Source of the DNA: Microscillaceae bacterium
Lineage (GTDB): Bacteria > Bacteroidota > Bacteroidia > Cytophagales > Microscillaceae
NCBI GenBank assembly: GCA_003483885.1
Contig: DMXI01000092.1
Coordinates: forward strand, 1-64,000
Length of the DNA stretch: 64,000 nt
Direction: 5' to 3'
Positions 55,149-64,000 of the stretch are shown here, piece after piece. Position numbers and translations under genes: made by a program. The number at the start of each line of letters is the position of its first letter. Position 1 is the stretch's first letter. Below the pieces are notes generated by a model. That model saw only the letters and a list, made by a program, of their open reading frames with translations, made no database searches and was not told the origin of the DNA.

Positions 55149-58100
55149 ATGATAAACCCATCAATACCTGGTTACACTATTGTTGACAAAGTAGGTGAGG
55201 GAGGGTTTGGTTTAGTGTATAAAGCCAAACAAACCAACACTGGCCAACTAGTGGCAATCAAAGTACTAAAAAACACCCAAGAGGTAGACGAACTAAGAAA
55301 AACACATCAAAAAGCAAGATTTGAGCGAGAAACTCAACTAAGCGCTCAGATAAGCCATCCCCATATTGTAAAACTTTTAGACAAAGGATATACAGATACT
55401 GGTGAACCCTTCGCCGTTTTTGAATACATTGCCGGACTTACTCTTAAAGATTACATCATTCAACAGGGAGGTTTAGATGCCACCGAAACGGGTGAGTTAA
55501 TGGGGCAAGTACTGGATGCGCTGGCTTCTGCTCATGAACAAGGCATTGTGCACCGTGACTTAAAGCCTCAAAACCTGATGGTAACGAAAACCGGTACCAA
55601 AAATCACATTAAAATCCTCGATTTTGGTATAGGCGCATTTACCCAAGAGTATCGTACTAAAGATTATAAGAGCTTAACGCTCACCAAAGAACTGGTAGGG
55701 ACACCTAGCTATAGTGCTCCTGAGCAATTAAGGGGCGAGCCACCTACCGTAAAATCAGATATTTATGCTTGGGGCCTGATTTTGATTGAGTGTCTCACTG
55801 GGCGTACCGTCATGGAAGGTGACTCTATTGCTGAAATTTTTCAAAGGCAACTGCAAGCTGCCCATGTCCCCATTCCTTCGGCAATTGTTGGCCATCCATT
55901 GGCTAATTTATTGCGTCGGGTATTGGAAAAGAATCCCCAGCAAAGACTAGGGGATGCTACTCAACTCTATGAAGATTACAAAACGATAAATTTTAATACC
56001 ATTGTTGGTAAAATAGCTCAAACACCTTCTGAGCAATTTGCAGAGGACGATGCCACAGTAGACAGTGATCTGGACGTAGTAGTAGGGCGTAGTGACAAGC
56101 GACAAATTACGGTGCTTTGTGTCAAGTTGAGCCTGGTATTACCTGATGACTACCAGATAAGCAATGAGTTGTTAGATACCATCCAAAAAGACCAATTGAC
56201 TACTTGCACTGATATAGCGGTACGATTTGGAGCCCATATTGCGGGTAATTTGGCCGATAACCTTATGTTTTATTTTGGGTATCCCATGGTGAGCGATAAT
56301 GATGCTCGCCGGGCAGGACGTGCTGCTTTGGAACTGGTAAGCCAAACCCAAAAAAGAAGCGCTTTATTGCAAACATTGCATGGTATTGCGCTGGATATAA
56401 GAATAAGTTTACACTCAGGAACGGTATTGGTAAAACAAAGCCTGACTCCTGAAGGAATGACTCCCAACATTGCGTTTAGCCTATTATACCAAGCTACTGA
56501 AAACTCAGTATTGGTAAGTGAAACGGCCAAACAATTACTTGATCCTTACCTTGAGTTCGAAGTGGCAGAGTCTAAACGTTTTCCTAATGCCACCCAGGAA
56601 ATGAAGCTATACGCTTTGATAGGAGAACGCCAAACTGAGGCAATGTCGTTTTTACGTCCGTGGAGTGCCAACCGCCAAATGATAGGAAGAGATGCTGAAA
56701 AACAACAATTTTTAGATTTATGGTCATCTGTCACAAATGACGGAGGCAAATCATTGTTACTCAACGGCCAAGCCGGAATAGGTAAATCTAAACTTACCTA
56801 TGAGTGCAAAAAACAACTGAGAAACGAAGACACAATTGTAGGAGAGTGTCGCTGTTTGCCTGAACATGAAAACAATGCCCTGTATCCATTTTTTGAAATG
56901 CTGCGGAAGCATTGGGGGCTTCAGGAAGCCGAAAACCATGGCTTTAATATACGCCGTTTGGAAGAAGTATTAGCAGATGCCCAATGTGATGTAAAAGCTG
57001 TCCTACCTATCTTGTGTTCCTGGCTTTCTATCCCACTCACTGAAGAATACCATGAGGCAGAAATGCCTGCCCCAGAGCAACAAAAAGAGCAATTGATGGA
57101 GGCGCTTGAAAAACTTGTCTTAAACTTAGGTCAAGGCGAGCCATTTTTATTGATTGTAGAGGACTTGCACTGGATTGATCCTACCAGTCAGGAGTTTTTG
57201 GAGCGATTATTACAAAAGCTGGCCCAGCAAAAGTATATGTTGCTCATGACTACTCGTCCTCATTTTGAGCCTAACTGGACATACGATCATTTGACTATGT
57301 TGGAGCTAAAGCCCTTGTCTCAACAAGCGATTAAAGATATGATCGAGGGAGTATTGGAAGGCAAAAGCGTAGGAACTAGTACTGTAGAATACATCGCTCA
57401 GCGAGCCGATGGAGTACCGTTGTTTCTTGAAGAGCTGACACATATGTTGCTAGAGCAGAATTATTTGGTGTTAGAAGGGGATACGTTCCATTTAGATGAT
57501 AAACTCAACCAAGACACAATTCCAGTTACGCTGCAAGACTTGCTAAACGCCCGTTTGAACAATTTAGGCTTGGCCAAAGAAACTGCCCAATTAGCGGCTA
57601 CCATTGGGCGTAACTTTGATTATGACTTATTGGTAAAATCCTCATTGCGTGATGAAGCAGCCGTACAAGCAGATTTGGATAAACTCATGAATGCCGATCT
57701 GGTATATCGCCAAAGAAAAGTACACGGAGAAAGCTATATTTTCCGCCACGCATTGATTCGGGATGCGGCTTATGACGGGATGCCCAATGCTTTACAAAAA
57801 GATACTCATGGCAGAATAGCCACCACACTGGAAAGTGAGTTTCCGCAAATCAAAGAAGAAAACCCCTACGAAGTGGCCAGACATTTTGCTGGAGCAGAAA
57901 GCTTTGCCAATGCTTCGAGTTATGGGATTCAAATGGTGCAAAAACAAGTAAACAGCTCCTCCAACAAAGAGGCTGTTTTGCTAAATAATTTGGTGAAGGG
58001 ATGGACAACGAGTATTTCCTTACCCGAAAAACAATTGGAGTCTGAGCTAAAACTGAATAATACCATTTTGCCTGCTTTAATGGCGATTGATGGATACGGC

Positions 58101-59261
58101 AGTGAAAGCATTGAGGAAATCAATAAAAGAAATGATGAATTGATTAAACAAGCCCAAACTTTAGGCATTACCTTATCTGGGGGGGAATTGGATGATATGG
58201 CTGAGGGAAGCCGTTGGTTACAATTTATCAATAATCACTTCCGGGGAAGCCGCAAAGAAGCTCGTGATATTGCCAATGAGTTGATCAAAGATATCGACAT
58301 CACGGGTAATCACGAAAGGGAAGTGGGGCGTTTGCCTATTATTTCAGAAGCCCATATGATAGATGGCGACTGGGAAATGGCAAGAGACCTTTGCTTGCGC
58401 GTACTTGAAGCATATGATCCAGCCACAGATATTGAGGTAGGGATTAAGTATGGCCTACAACCTCGCAGTTCAGCTCAATATTATTTATCGAGAATGTATT
58501 GTGGGTTGGGTTATCCCAATAAAGCACGTCAATACATAGAAGATTCCATTAAAGAGGCAAATACCGTTGGGCACTTAGTTTCTTTGACGCTTTCGCATAA
58601 CTATTTGGCCATTTTAGGGAGCATGTTGTTTGACAAAAGTATGGTCACCGAAGCGGTAAGTCGTTACGAACAAGATCATGGAGATAAAACTGGTAACGAT
58701 TGGGTACTGCCATTTTTGTATATGCTGGTTGCCTGGAGCAAAGGAGATACTACATATGCCGAAGAATTTGTAGCCAATAGTTTGGCTTCGGGTCAGGACT
58801 ATGCCTTAGGGTATTTTGAGCCTTATTTGGCAGATACCTATCTGGATTTAGGAGAATATGATAAAGCCATCGAGCTGATGGAAAAGTCAGTCAAAAGATG
58901 CGTATCAAGGCAAGAAATAGGAACCATACCGATGGTGTCACGTAGTTTGGCAGTGTGCTATTATGCCATAGATCAATCACTTACAGATCGTATAGTAAAG
59001 GAACTAGAACGAGCTATTGACATTGCACACCGTACCAAAGCCCGATGGTTTGAGTTCCAAGCGGTGGTTGAATACAGTGAAATGCTATTGGCCCATGAGG
59101 ATGCGACTACGTATGATACCAAGTCAAAAGTTTTTCAAAGGCTCAAAGAGTTGATGGATTTCTTGGTGCGGGAAGATGGCGAACAGACAACAAAACACTT
59201 CAAGCGAGCGGAAACTCTCTTGGAAAAGTTAGAACAACAAAGCTTTGAACAGAAATCATAG
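55149..59261 (+). CDS. TOMM system kinase/cyclase-homology/AAA/TPR fusion protein
   Basis: A 1370-residue cytosolic protein. Residues 1-280 form a Ser/Thr kinase: glycine loop VGEGGFGLVYKA, Lys38 in VAIK, catalytic HRDLKPQN with Asp137, and DFG with Asp158. Residues ~318-490 form a nucleotidyl-cyclase homology domain (QITVLCVKLSL, HIAGNLADNLMFYFGYP, RISLHSG). Residues ~520-800 hold an AAA/NTPase module: Walker A GQAGIGKS with Lys546, Walker B VEDLHW with E671/D672. The rest is helical TPR-type repeats. This order matches the 'TOMM system kinase/cyclase fusion' family. The first metal Asp of the cyclase is replaced, so the cyclase part may be inactive. Role in the RiPP pathway is unproven. Confidence 0.88.
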   Translation: MINPSIPGYTIVDKVGEGGFGLVYKAKQTNTGQLVAIKVLKNTQEVDELRKTHQKARFERETQLSAQISHPHIVKLLDKGYTDTGEPFAVFEYIAGLTLKDYIIQQGGLDATETGELMGQVLDALASAHEQGIVHRDLKPQNLMVTKTGTKNHIKILDFGIGAFTQEYRTKDYKSLTLTKELVGTPSYSAPEQLRGEPPTVKSDIYAWGLILIECLTGRTVMEGDSIAEIFQRQLQAAHVPIPSAIVGHPLANLLRRVLEKNPQQRLGDATQLYEDYKTINFNTIVGKIAQTPSEQFAEDDATVDSDLDVVVGRSDKRQITVLCVKLSLVLPDDYQISNELLDTIQKDQLTTCTDIAVRFGAHIAGNLADNLMFYFGYPMVSDNDARRAGRAALELVSQTQKRSALLQTLHGIALDIRISLHSGTVLVKQSLTPEGMTPNIAFSLLYQATENSVLVSETAKQLLDPYLEFEVAESKRFPNATQEMKLYALIGERQTEAMSFLRPWSANRQMIGRDAEKQQFLDLWSSVTNDGGKSLLLNGQAGIGKSKLTYECKKQLRNEDTIVGECRCLPEHENNALYPFFEMLRKHWGLQEAENHGFNIRRLEEVLADAQCDVKAVLPILCSWLSIPLTEEYHEAEMPAPEQQKEQLMEALEKLVLNLGQGEPFLLIVEDLHWIDPTSQEFLERLLQKLAQQKYMLLMTTRPHFEPNWTYDHLTMLELKPLSQQAIKDMIEGVLEGKSVGTSTVEYIAQRADGVPLFLEELTHMLLEQNYLVLEGDTFHLDDKLNQDTIPVTLQDLLNARLNNLGLAKETAQLAATIGRNFDYDLLVKSSLRDEAAVQADLDKLMNADLVYRQRKVHGESYIFRHALIRDAAYDGMPNALQKDTHGRIATTLESEFPQIKEENPYEVARHFAGAESFANASSYGIQMVQKQVNSSSNKEAVLLNNLVKGWTTSISLPEKQLESELKLNNTILPALMAIDGYGSESIEEINKRNDELIKQAQTLGITLSGGELDDMAEGSRWLQFINNHFRGSRKEARDIANELIKDIDITGNHEREVGRLPIISEAHMIDGDWEMARDLCLRVLEAYDPATDIEVGIKYGLQPRSSAQYYLSRMYCGLGYPNKARQYIEDSIKEANTVGHLVSLTLSHNYLAILGSMLFDKSMVTEAVSRYEQDHGDKTGNDWVLPFLYMLVAWSKGDTTYAEEFVANSLASGQDYALGYFEPYLADTYLDLGEYDKAIELMEKSVKRCVSRQEIGTIPMVSRSLAVCYYAIDQSLTDRIVKELERAIDIAHRTKARWFEFQAVVEYSEMLLAHEDATTYDTKSKVFQRLKELMDFLVREDGEQTTKHFKRAETLLEKLEQQSFEQKS

Positions 59262-59324
59262 CTTTATTAATGACCATTTGCCACTTAAAACTATTTAAAT
59301 TAAGGCACTACCCAGTTTCACAAA

Positions 59325-59352
59325 CTTGGGCCACTGGTCCAAGTTACTTTTG
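59325..59352 (+). promoter_or_regulatory. Putative promoter with dyad for the radical SAM operon
   Basis: TACTTTTG at 59345-59352 matches the Bacteroidota -7 consensus TAnnTTTG, with a TTG 16 bases upstream. Between them lies a dyad CTTGGGCC-act-GGTCCAAG (59325-59343, one mismatch) that could bind a regulator. The -7 lies only about eight bases before the ATG, so any transcript would be nearly leaderless. Confidence 0.35.
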
Positions 59353-59360
59353 TAGCAACT

Positions 59361-61274
59361 ATGAGTTATCTTTCTGAGGGAAAATTAGCTGATTTTATTG
59401 AGGAAAAAATCAAAGAACTAATTGGAAAAGGGAATATATTAATTGTAGTACCTCCTTTTTATGACATTAGGTCTTTGGCATTAGGTCCCTATGTATTGCA
59501 AGCTGTGGCTAAACAAAAGGGATACAAAGTAGACGTTTTACACCTTGATTTACTATTAGCAGCGATAATTGGAGTAAAGGATTACCAGCAAGTACATGAC
59601 AGCCCTGATTTTTGGATGCTGGGCGAACGGGTGTTTGCGCGCATTGCTTATGATCTACCCGCACTTGGCAAGGCATCCGAATCAGCTGAAGATCCTTTCT
59701 GGGCAATAAGCGATACGCCAAATGCAGTTTTATCAGTGGCACCAGAAGAGAGTATTCCACAGGAAAAACTACTTAAGATCGAAGAGGTTTGTTACCAGCT
59801 CATGAGGCACGCTGCGCGTGTGATAGGCCAGTTTCAATATGAAGTAATCGGTGTTTCGTTGGGTTTTTGTAATCAAATCAATGCCACTGTAGCGTTCATT
59901 AATCAAGTCAAGCAACATCTCCCTCAATGTACCACCATTATAGGAGGAAGCTATTGTGAAGGCGAAAAAGCAAAAGGCTTGTTTTCGCTAAGTAAGCATA
60001 TCGACTATGTATTTGAGGGAGAAAGTGAAGGAACCTTTGTCCAATTTTTGAGTGATGTTTTTGAGAAAACTCCCCCCACCGAAAAGTTAATCAAAGCAAC
60101 TGAAGCAGTAGCACTCGAGAAAATGCCATTGGCCGATTATACGGCATACGAAAAACAGGTAAGAGTGATGTTGGGCGACACTTTTTACGAAAAAAACATC
60201 TTTGCCGTTTGGTACGAAACCAATCGTGGGTGTTGGTGGGCCGAAAAAGCGAAATGTAGTTTTTGTGGGATTGCTGAGATTGGCTTTCGTCAAAAAAGCA
60301 TTGAGCAAATTCGGACCGATCTGAAAGAGATACGTCGACAAGTACCTGGCAAATTGGTTTTTTTTACCGACCTGATTATGTCGCAGGAATTTCCAAAGAA
60401 GATGCTAGAGTATCGGGATGACATGGACGAAATTCCAGTGATGGGCATGCAAATGAGGGTGGCCAGGAACATTGAAGAAGTTGCGAACTTGCGTGAAATC
60501 AAAGCCAAATTTATTCTACCTGGAGTAGAATCCTTTTCTACTAAATTGCTTAAAAAACTCAAAAAAGGAACAACCGGTAAACAAAATATTTACTTTTTGA
60601 GAAACACCCGATCCTTTGGCATTTTTACCCAATATTTTCTTTTGTGGGGCCTACCCGATGATGAACATCAAGACTATCAACAACTCTTAGATTTAATTCC
60701 CTTAATTATTCATTTACAACCTCCCCGAACGTTTGTAGGAATGCGTATTGGACGTGATTCGCCTTATTTTGACCAGCCAGCCAAACATAATATTGAGAAT
60801 TTACGATATTGGGAGGTTTACAAAGACATTTTCCCTTCTTATACTGACTGGGAAAGCATTGCAAACTATTATATAGGAGATTACAAAAATTACGCGCATT
60901 ACAACTTACCGCTGATTCAGGAGTTAGACCGGGCAGTTACTCATTGGAAAAATACCTGGCAAAATGCGAAGCTACATATGGAGGTTCTGGGTGGCCAATG
61001 TGTAATATATGATTTTAGACAAGTGCCAGGAATAGGTACCGCTATCCATCCTATTACATACGCTCAAGCACAAGAAATCATGCTGTACAAAATATACAAA
61101 CCCTCACCTACCTTAGACTGGGCGCTGAAAAATAAACTTGGTATCTTGATGGATGGGTGGTTTGTACCGCTGGTGACTGCTGCTCCTGAACTTTTAGTGA
61201 AATTCGATCAAGAGGCAAAAAGTAATACATCTCAAAATAGCATTTCTCATTATCAATCATATAAAATAACATAA
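59361..61274 (+). CDS. B12-binding radical SAM RiPP maturation protein
   Basis: A 637-residue enzyme. The N-terminal ~230 residues form a cobalamin-binding-like Rossmann region (PPFYDIRSLALGPY, IIGGSYCEGEKAKG, YVFEGESEGTF). The radical SAM cluster ligands are C291-x7-C299-x2-C302 in NRGCWWAEKAKCSFCG. This RGCWW form is typical of the 'RiPP maturation radical SAM protein 1' family, not the canonical CxxxCxxC. The C-terminal part includes GMQMRVARN and FLLWGLPDDEHQDYQ. It is expected to modify a precursor peptide, for example by methylation. The next gene starts four bases after its stop, implying coupling. Confidence 0.9.
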   Translation: MSYLSEGKLADFIEEKIKELIGKGNILIVVPPFYDIRSLALGPYVLQAVAKQKGYKVDVLHLDLLLAAIIGVKDYQQVHDSPDFWMLGERVFARIAYDLPALGKASESAEDPFWAISDTPNAVLSVAPEESIPQEKLLKIEEVCYQLMRHAARVIGQFQYEVIGVSLGFCNQINATVAFINQVKQHLPQCTTIIGGSYCEGEKAKGLFSLSKHIDYVFEGESEGTFVQFLSDVFEKTPPTEKLIKATEAVALEKMPLADYTAYEKQVRVMLGDTFYEKNIFAVWYETNRGCWWAEKAKCSFCGIAEIGFRQKSIEQIRTDLKEIRRQVPGKLVFFTDLIMSQEFPKKMLEYRDDMDEIPVMGMQMRVARNIEEVANLREIKAKFILPGVESFSTKLLKKLKKGTTGKQNIYFLRNTRSFGIFTQYFLLWGLPDDEHQDYQQLLDLIPLIIHLQPPRTFVGMRIGRDSPYFDQPAKHNIENLRYWEVYKDIFPSYTDWESIANYYIGDYKNYAHYNLPLIQELDRAVTHWKNTWQNAKLHMEVLGGQCVIYDFRQVPGIGTAIHPITYAQAQEIMLYKIYKPSPTLDWALKNKLGILMDGWFVPLVTAAPELLVKFDQEAKSNTSQNSISHYQSYKIT

Positions 61275-61278
61275 ATTC

Positions 61279-62154
61279 ATGACAGAAAATAGCAATGCAA
61301 GCAATTCGAATCGCACGGTGGTTGTCTCAACAGACCACGATGCTGCCCACGAACAAAAAGTACAACAAATTTATCTACGTTATTTGCTCTTGATGGTAGT
61401 CATTGGGGTAAACAATGGCAAAGACAGAAAATACACACGACTAAAAGATTTTGTTAAAAATCCCATTCCTTATTTAACGGATGGCAAAGGAGTAGATTGG
61501 GGGTGGAGCGATGCTGATACTGCGATCAACGTTCCGAAAGAAGATGTTGATTTTGGGGTGGGTATGGGTATTCCTGCTTACACCAACCTCAAGATTCGCT
61601 TTTTATCTAATGTGAGTCAAACTGGATGTATTTATTTATTAGAAAAAGGTAAGCTAGAAGATTACTATGACGGTAACATGCAGCCTCCTATCGATCAATT
61701 GACGGATGTGAATGCTATCCTTAATCATGGCTGGAAAAAAGATCTCAGCAAACATGATGAGGAGGTGATTGTATTTGTAGAAGAAGAACTGACTAATATG
61801 GAGGTAATGCTATACGGTGAAATACGTAACCTAAACCAAAAAGTAAAGCTTACCGATGAACAAATACAAGGGGATGGAACAGTTACCACAGGTGATTCTG
61901 ATTCCCAATTTAATTTGATTACCAACTCCCCTGGCATGTACCCCAAAAACTCCGTATATGTGCGTACCCCTCACAAATTGGCAGATGCTTTTAAAGTAAC
62001 AGTTGACACTGGGGAAATTCCAGTAGAAAATAATGAACTTCAGGCATACGATGTAGTCATTACATTGCCAATGTTAATTCCTCAGTTTGACATTTTGGGT
62101 GAAGTAAAGTTTAGCCAGGATAATGACAAAAACATTATTTTAACTTCTACCTGA
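61279..62154 (+). CDS. Unknown protein within the RiPP operon
   Basis: A 291-residue protein with no signal peptide. An N-terminal disordered ~30 residues lead to YLRYLLLMVVIGVNNG, then a mix of strands and helices (GVDWGWSDADTAINVP, VIVFVEEELTNMEVMLYGE, SPGMYPKNSVYVRTP). I do not recognise a family. Its position, four bases after the radical SAM gene and before the cyclodehydratase, suggests a partner, scaffold or even unusual substrate. It is far larger than usual TOMM precursors and lacks a Cys/Ser/Thr-rich core tail, so a precursor role is unlikely but not excluded. Confidence 0.6.
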   Translation: MTENSNASNSNRTVVVSTDHDAAHEQKVQQIYLRYLLLMVVIGVNNGKDRKYTRLKDFVKNPIPYLTDGKGVDWGWSDADTAINVPKEDVDFGVGMGIPAYTNLKIRFLSNVSQTGCIYLLEKGKLEDYYDGNMQPPIDQLTDVNAILNHGWKKDLSKHDEEVIVFVEEELTNMEVMLYGEIRNLNQKVKLTDEQIQGDGTVTTGDSDSQFNLITNSPGMYPKNSVYVRTPHKLADAFKVTVDTGEIPVENNELQAYDVVITLPMLIPQFDILGEVKFSQDNDKNIILTST

Positions 62155-62191
62155 TAAGTCTCATATTACTAGATCAAAAGTTTTGTTTATG

Positions 62192-62219
62192 TCGGGTTGT
62201 CACGCACAACCCGATTTTT
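62192..62219 (+). terminator. Intrinsic terminator, 3'-UTR hairpin copy C
   Basis: Perfect stem TCGGGTTGT (62192-62200) and ACAACCCGA (62206-62214) with a five-base loop and five T. It shares the GTCGGGTTGT core of copies A and B. It lies between two genes of the RiPP locus, so the cyclodehydratase may be transcribed from readthrough or its own promoter. Confidence 0.75.
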
Positions 62220-62288
62220 GATTATATCTCCCAATCAATAAAAACAGGGCAAAAGCTTGTCAATTCTATCTTTTAAAATATCAATACC

Positions 62289-64000
62289 TTGATTGAACCT
62301 TTACAATTAAACGCTACTTATCAGGCTGAACGCCTGGATGATCACCGGATTTTACTCAATGGTGAAGTAGATGGCGTCATCCTTACAAATACAATTGGCA
62401 ATATGATACTTCAGGAAGTGATCCAAAATGCACTGTCATTAAAAGAGCTCACTGAGAAGTTGTCGGGCAAAGGAGTTCCCCCTTTTGATACGATGCAAGC
62501 CGTATTGGCTTTAAAAAGCAAAGGTTACATCACCGAGGTACGAGATTTTTTTACGCATGAACAAGCGGCTTATTGGGAAAATCAAGGTTTTAATGCAGCA
62601 CGTTTAGCCCAGGTATTACAACAAAAGCATATCCAAATTATTGACTTGGGCCGGGTAGACCATCTGGCTTTTGAAGCAGCTTGTCAGCAAAGTCAATTGC
62701 AATTGTCGGATACTCCAGACATACATGTAGTGCTAACTGATGATTATCATCATCCTGAGTTGTCCCAACTCAATCAAAGATTTGAGCAGGATAAAACTCC
62801 TTGGATGCTCGTAAAGCCCACTGGGACAACCCTTTGGTTAGGACCTGTTTTTATTCCGGGAGAAACAGCCTGCTGGGAGTGTTTGCATCACCGGATAGAC
62901 TTGCATAACCCCATCAATAAATTTTATCGATCAGTAAAAAATACTGATATAGCGCCTGCTAAACCTTTAGTGAGCCACCCAGTGGTTACCCAAATGGCTT
63001 CAAGCCTTGCAGTGCTCGAGCTTGTAAAATGGCTTTATAATCCTGAAAAACATTTGCTTCAGGGCAAAATATTATCATTAAACACCCAAACCCTCGAAAA
63101 GCAACTGCATACCGTTGTAAAACGCCCTCAATGTAGCGTGTGTGGAGACGGAGAAGTAAAGCATCCCCAACCTATTACCTTACAAAAATCACAAATGGTG
63201 TCCGACCTTGGTGGATATCGTGCCGTTTCGCCCGAAAAAAGTTTCGAGAAATACAAACATCACGTAAGTCCCGTTTCGGGCATTGTATCTCAGGTAAAAC
63301 CTTACGGAGCTCTGGATCATCCACGTATTCATAATTATGCCTCTGGGCGTAATCTGGCATTGCAAAGCATTTCTATGTTTTGGCTCAACCATCATCTGCG
63401 TAGTGGCAATGGTGGCAAAGGAAAAACGGAGGCCCAAGCCAAAATGGGAGCCTTGGGAGAAGCCATTGAGCGATATTGCCTAATGTACCAGGGCAATGCT
63501 TGCACCATTAAAGCGAGTTTAGACACATTACCTGAAGGCATTCACCCCAACACTTGCATGAACTACAGTGAGGCTCAAATGACCAATCGTGATGCCCTAA
63601 ACCTCAACATTGCCAAATTCTATGAACTTATTCCCGTTCCCTTTGATAGCACCAAGGTAATCGATTGGAGCCCGGTGTATTCCTTAACCGAACAAAAGTT
63701 TAAATACCTACCCGCGATATTTTGCTACGCACAGTATCCCGACCAAGATGAAAGCAACTTGTATGCTTACCCAGACTCTAATGGGTGTGCCGCAGGTAAT
63801 ACCATTGAAGAAGCCATTTTACAGGGGTTTTTAGAACTGATAGAGCGAGATGCTACCGCTATTTGGTGGTACAATCGCCTCAGACGACCTGCTGTAGATT
63901 TAAAAACAGCCAATAATTCCTTTTTGGAAGAAATGGAAGTATACTACCAATCTATTGGCAGAAACATGTGGGTGCTGGATATTACGCCTGACTTAGGCAT
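62289..64000 (+). CDS. Fused TOMM cyclodehydratase (E1-like C domain and YcaO), partial at 3' end
   Basis: The open frame runs from TTG 62289 past the window end, giving about 570 residues of the protein. The TTG is the only plausible early start: a TAA at 62274-62276 blocks further extension and the first in-frame ATG is at 62403. The N-terminal ~300 residues form the E1-like/ocin-ThiF leader-binding part with a zinc site of C195, C198 (CWEC), C282 and C285 (CSVC). The YcaO domain follows: GKTEAQAKMGALGEAIERYC and SNGCAAGNTIEEAILQGFLELIERDA elements, the family's ATP-binding hallmarks. It makes azoline heterocycles from Cys, Ser or Thr in a precursor. The end of the protein is outside the window. 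Confidence 0.9.
   Translation, partial: MIEPLQLNATYQAERLDDHRILLNGEVDGVILTNTIGNMILQEVIQNALSLKELTEKLSGKGVPPFDTMQAVLALKSKGYITEVRDFFTHEQAAYWENQGFNAARLAQVLQQKHIQIIDLGRVDHLAFEAACQQSQLQLSDTPDIHVVLTDDYHHPELSQLNQRFEQDKTPWMLVKPTGTTLWLGPVFIPGETACWECLHHRIDLHNPINKFYRSVKNTDIAPAKPLVSHPVVTQMASSLAVLELVKWLYNPEKHLLQGKILSLNTQTLEKQLHTVVKRPQCSVCGDGEVKHPQPITLQKSQMVSDLGGYRAVSPEKSFEKYKHHVSPVSGIVSQVKPYGALDHPRIHNYASGRNLALQSISMFWLNHHLRSGNGGKGKTEAQAKMGALGEAIERYCLMYQGNACTIKASLDTLPEGIHPNTCMNYSEAQMTNRDALNLNIAKFYELIPVPFDSTKVIDWSPVYSLTEQKFKYLPAIFCYAQYPDQDESNLYAYPDSNGCAAGNTIEEAILQGFLELIERDATAIWWYNRLRRPAVDLKTANNSFLEEMEVYYQSIGRNMWVLDITPDLG

Noticed and set aside
59270..59377. 35-codon frame overlapping the start of the radical SAM gene, considered as the RiPP precursor
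   Set aside because: It has a few Cys/Ser/Thr but no leader-core layout, and overlaps the radical SAM start by 17 bases; chance is the simpler explanation.
1..64000. Search for tRNA, rRNA, CRISPR array, insertion sequences and prophage genes
   Set aside because: Nothing with the needed structure or sequence was recognised by eye; a covariance or profile search could still find a small RNA.

Overview
The window looks like a chromosomal segment of a large-genome gliding or marine Bacteroidota, most likely Cytophagales and close to Microscilla. This is inferred from several things seen together: a type B T9SS-sorted (gliding-motility C-terminal) giant protein, a TonB-dependent receptor, WG-repeat proteins, a CHAT-TPR protein, DUF5723- and DUF6089-like outer membrane barrels, moderate G+C, near absence of strong Shine-Dalgarno sites, and many secreted proteins of unknown function. 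No rRNA, tRNA, IS element or CRISPR array was seen.

Layout. 1-12.9 kb: surface region with a TonB-dependent receptor, a 1646-residue CHU-type adhesin with 14 repeats, three tandem paralogues that join WG-like repeats to a TonB C-terminal-like domain, and an outer-membrane barrel. 13-16.4 kb: ribD and two paralogous RsiV/DUF3298-like secreted proteins. 16.5-22.3 kb: a TPR/WG-repeat protein convergent with a secreted TPR-CHAT protein. 22.3-37.5 kb: mostly housekeeping and envelope genes (LuxE-like acyl-protein synthetase, M20 dipeptidase, lgt with a large insertion, an amidase, gamma-glutamyltransferase, two lipocalin-like lipoproteins, an alpha/beta hydrolase, a DUF5723 barrel with a partner lipoprotein).

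37.8-50.9 kb: a long same-strand block with three SPFH/flotillin proteins, a YqiJ-like membrane protein, a free-standing domain resembling the N-terminus of the Afp15-type ATPase of extracellular contractile injection systems, a small HExxH putative metallopeptidase, a secreted unknown and a 1697-residue AAA+ ATPase of the DUF3686 'DNA repair ATPase' type. I read it as a membrane-microdomain remodelling or stress system. It is the best candidate here for an under-described system.

51-54.7 kb: small minus-strand genes (possible 2H-fold protein, lipocalin-like lipoprotein, twin 98/99-residue TPR-like proteins) and an orphan sensor kinase. 55.1-64 kb: a RiPP locus of the thiazole/oxazole-modified microcin (TOMM) type: a kinase/cyclase-homology/AAA/TPR fusion, a B12-binding radical SAM RiPP maturase, a 291-residue protein of unknown family, and a fused cyclodehydratase (E1-like zinc domain plus YcaO) that runs off the window end. 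No precursor peptide is visible, so it should lie downstream or be unconventional.

Repeats: a 3'-UTR hairpin family sharing a GTCGGGTTGT core follows three unrelated genes (near 2.85, 51.0 and 62.2 kb), and a palindromic MITE-like element lies at 22.5 kb.
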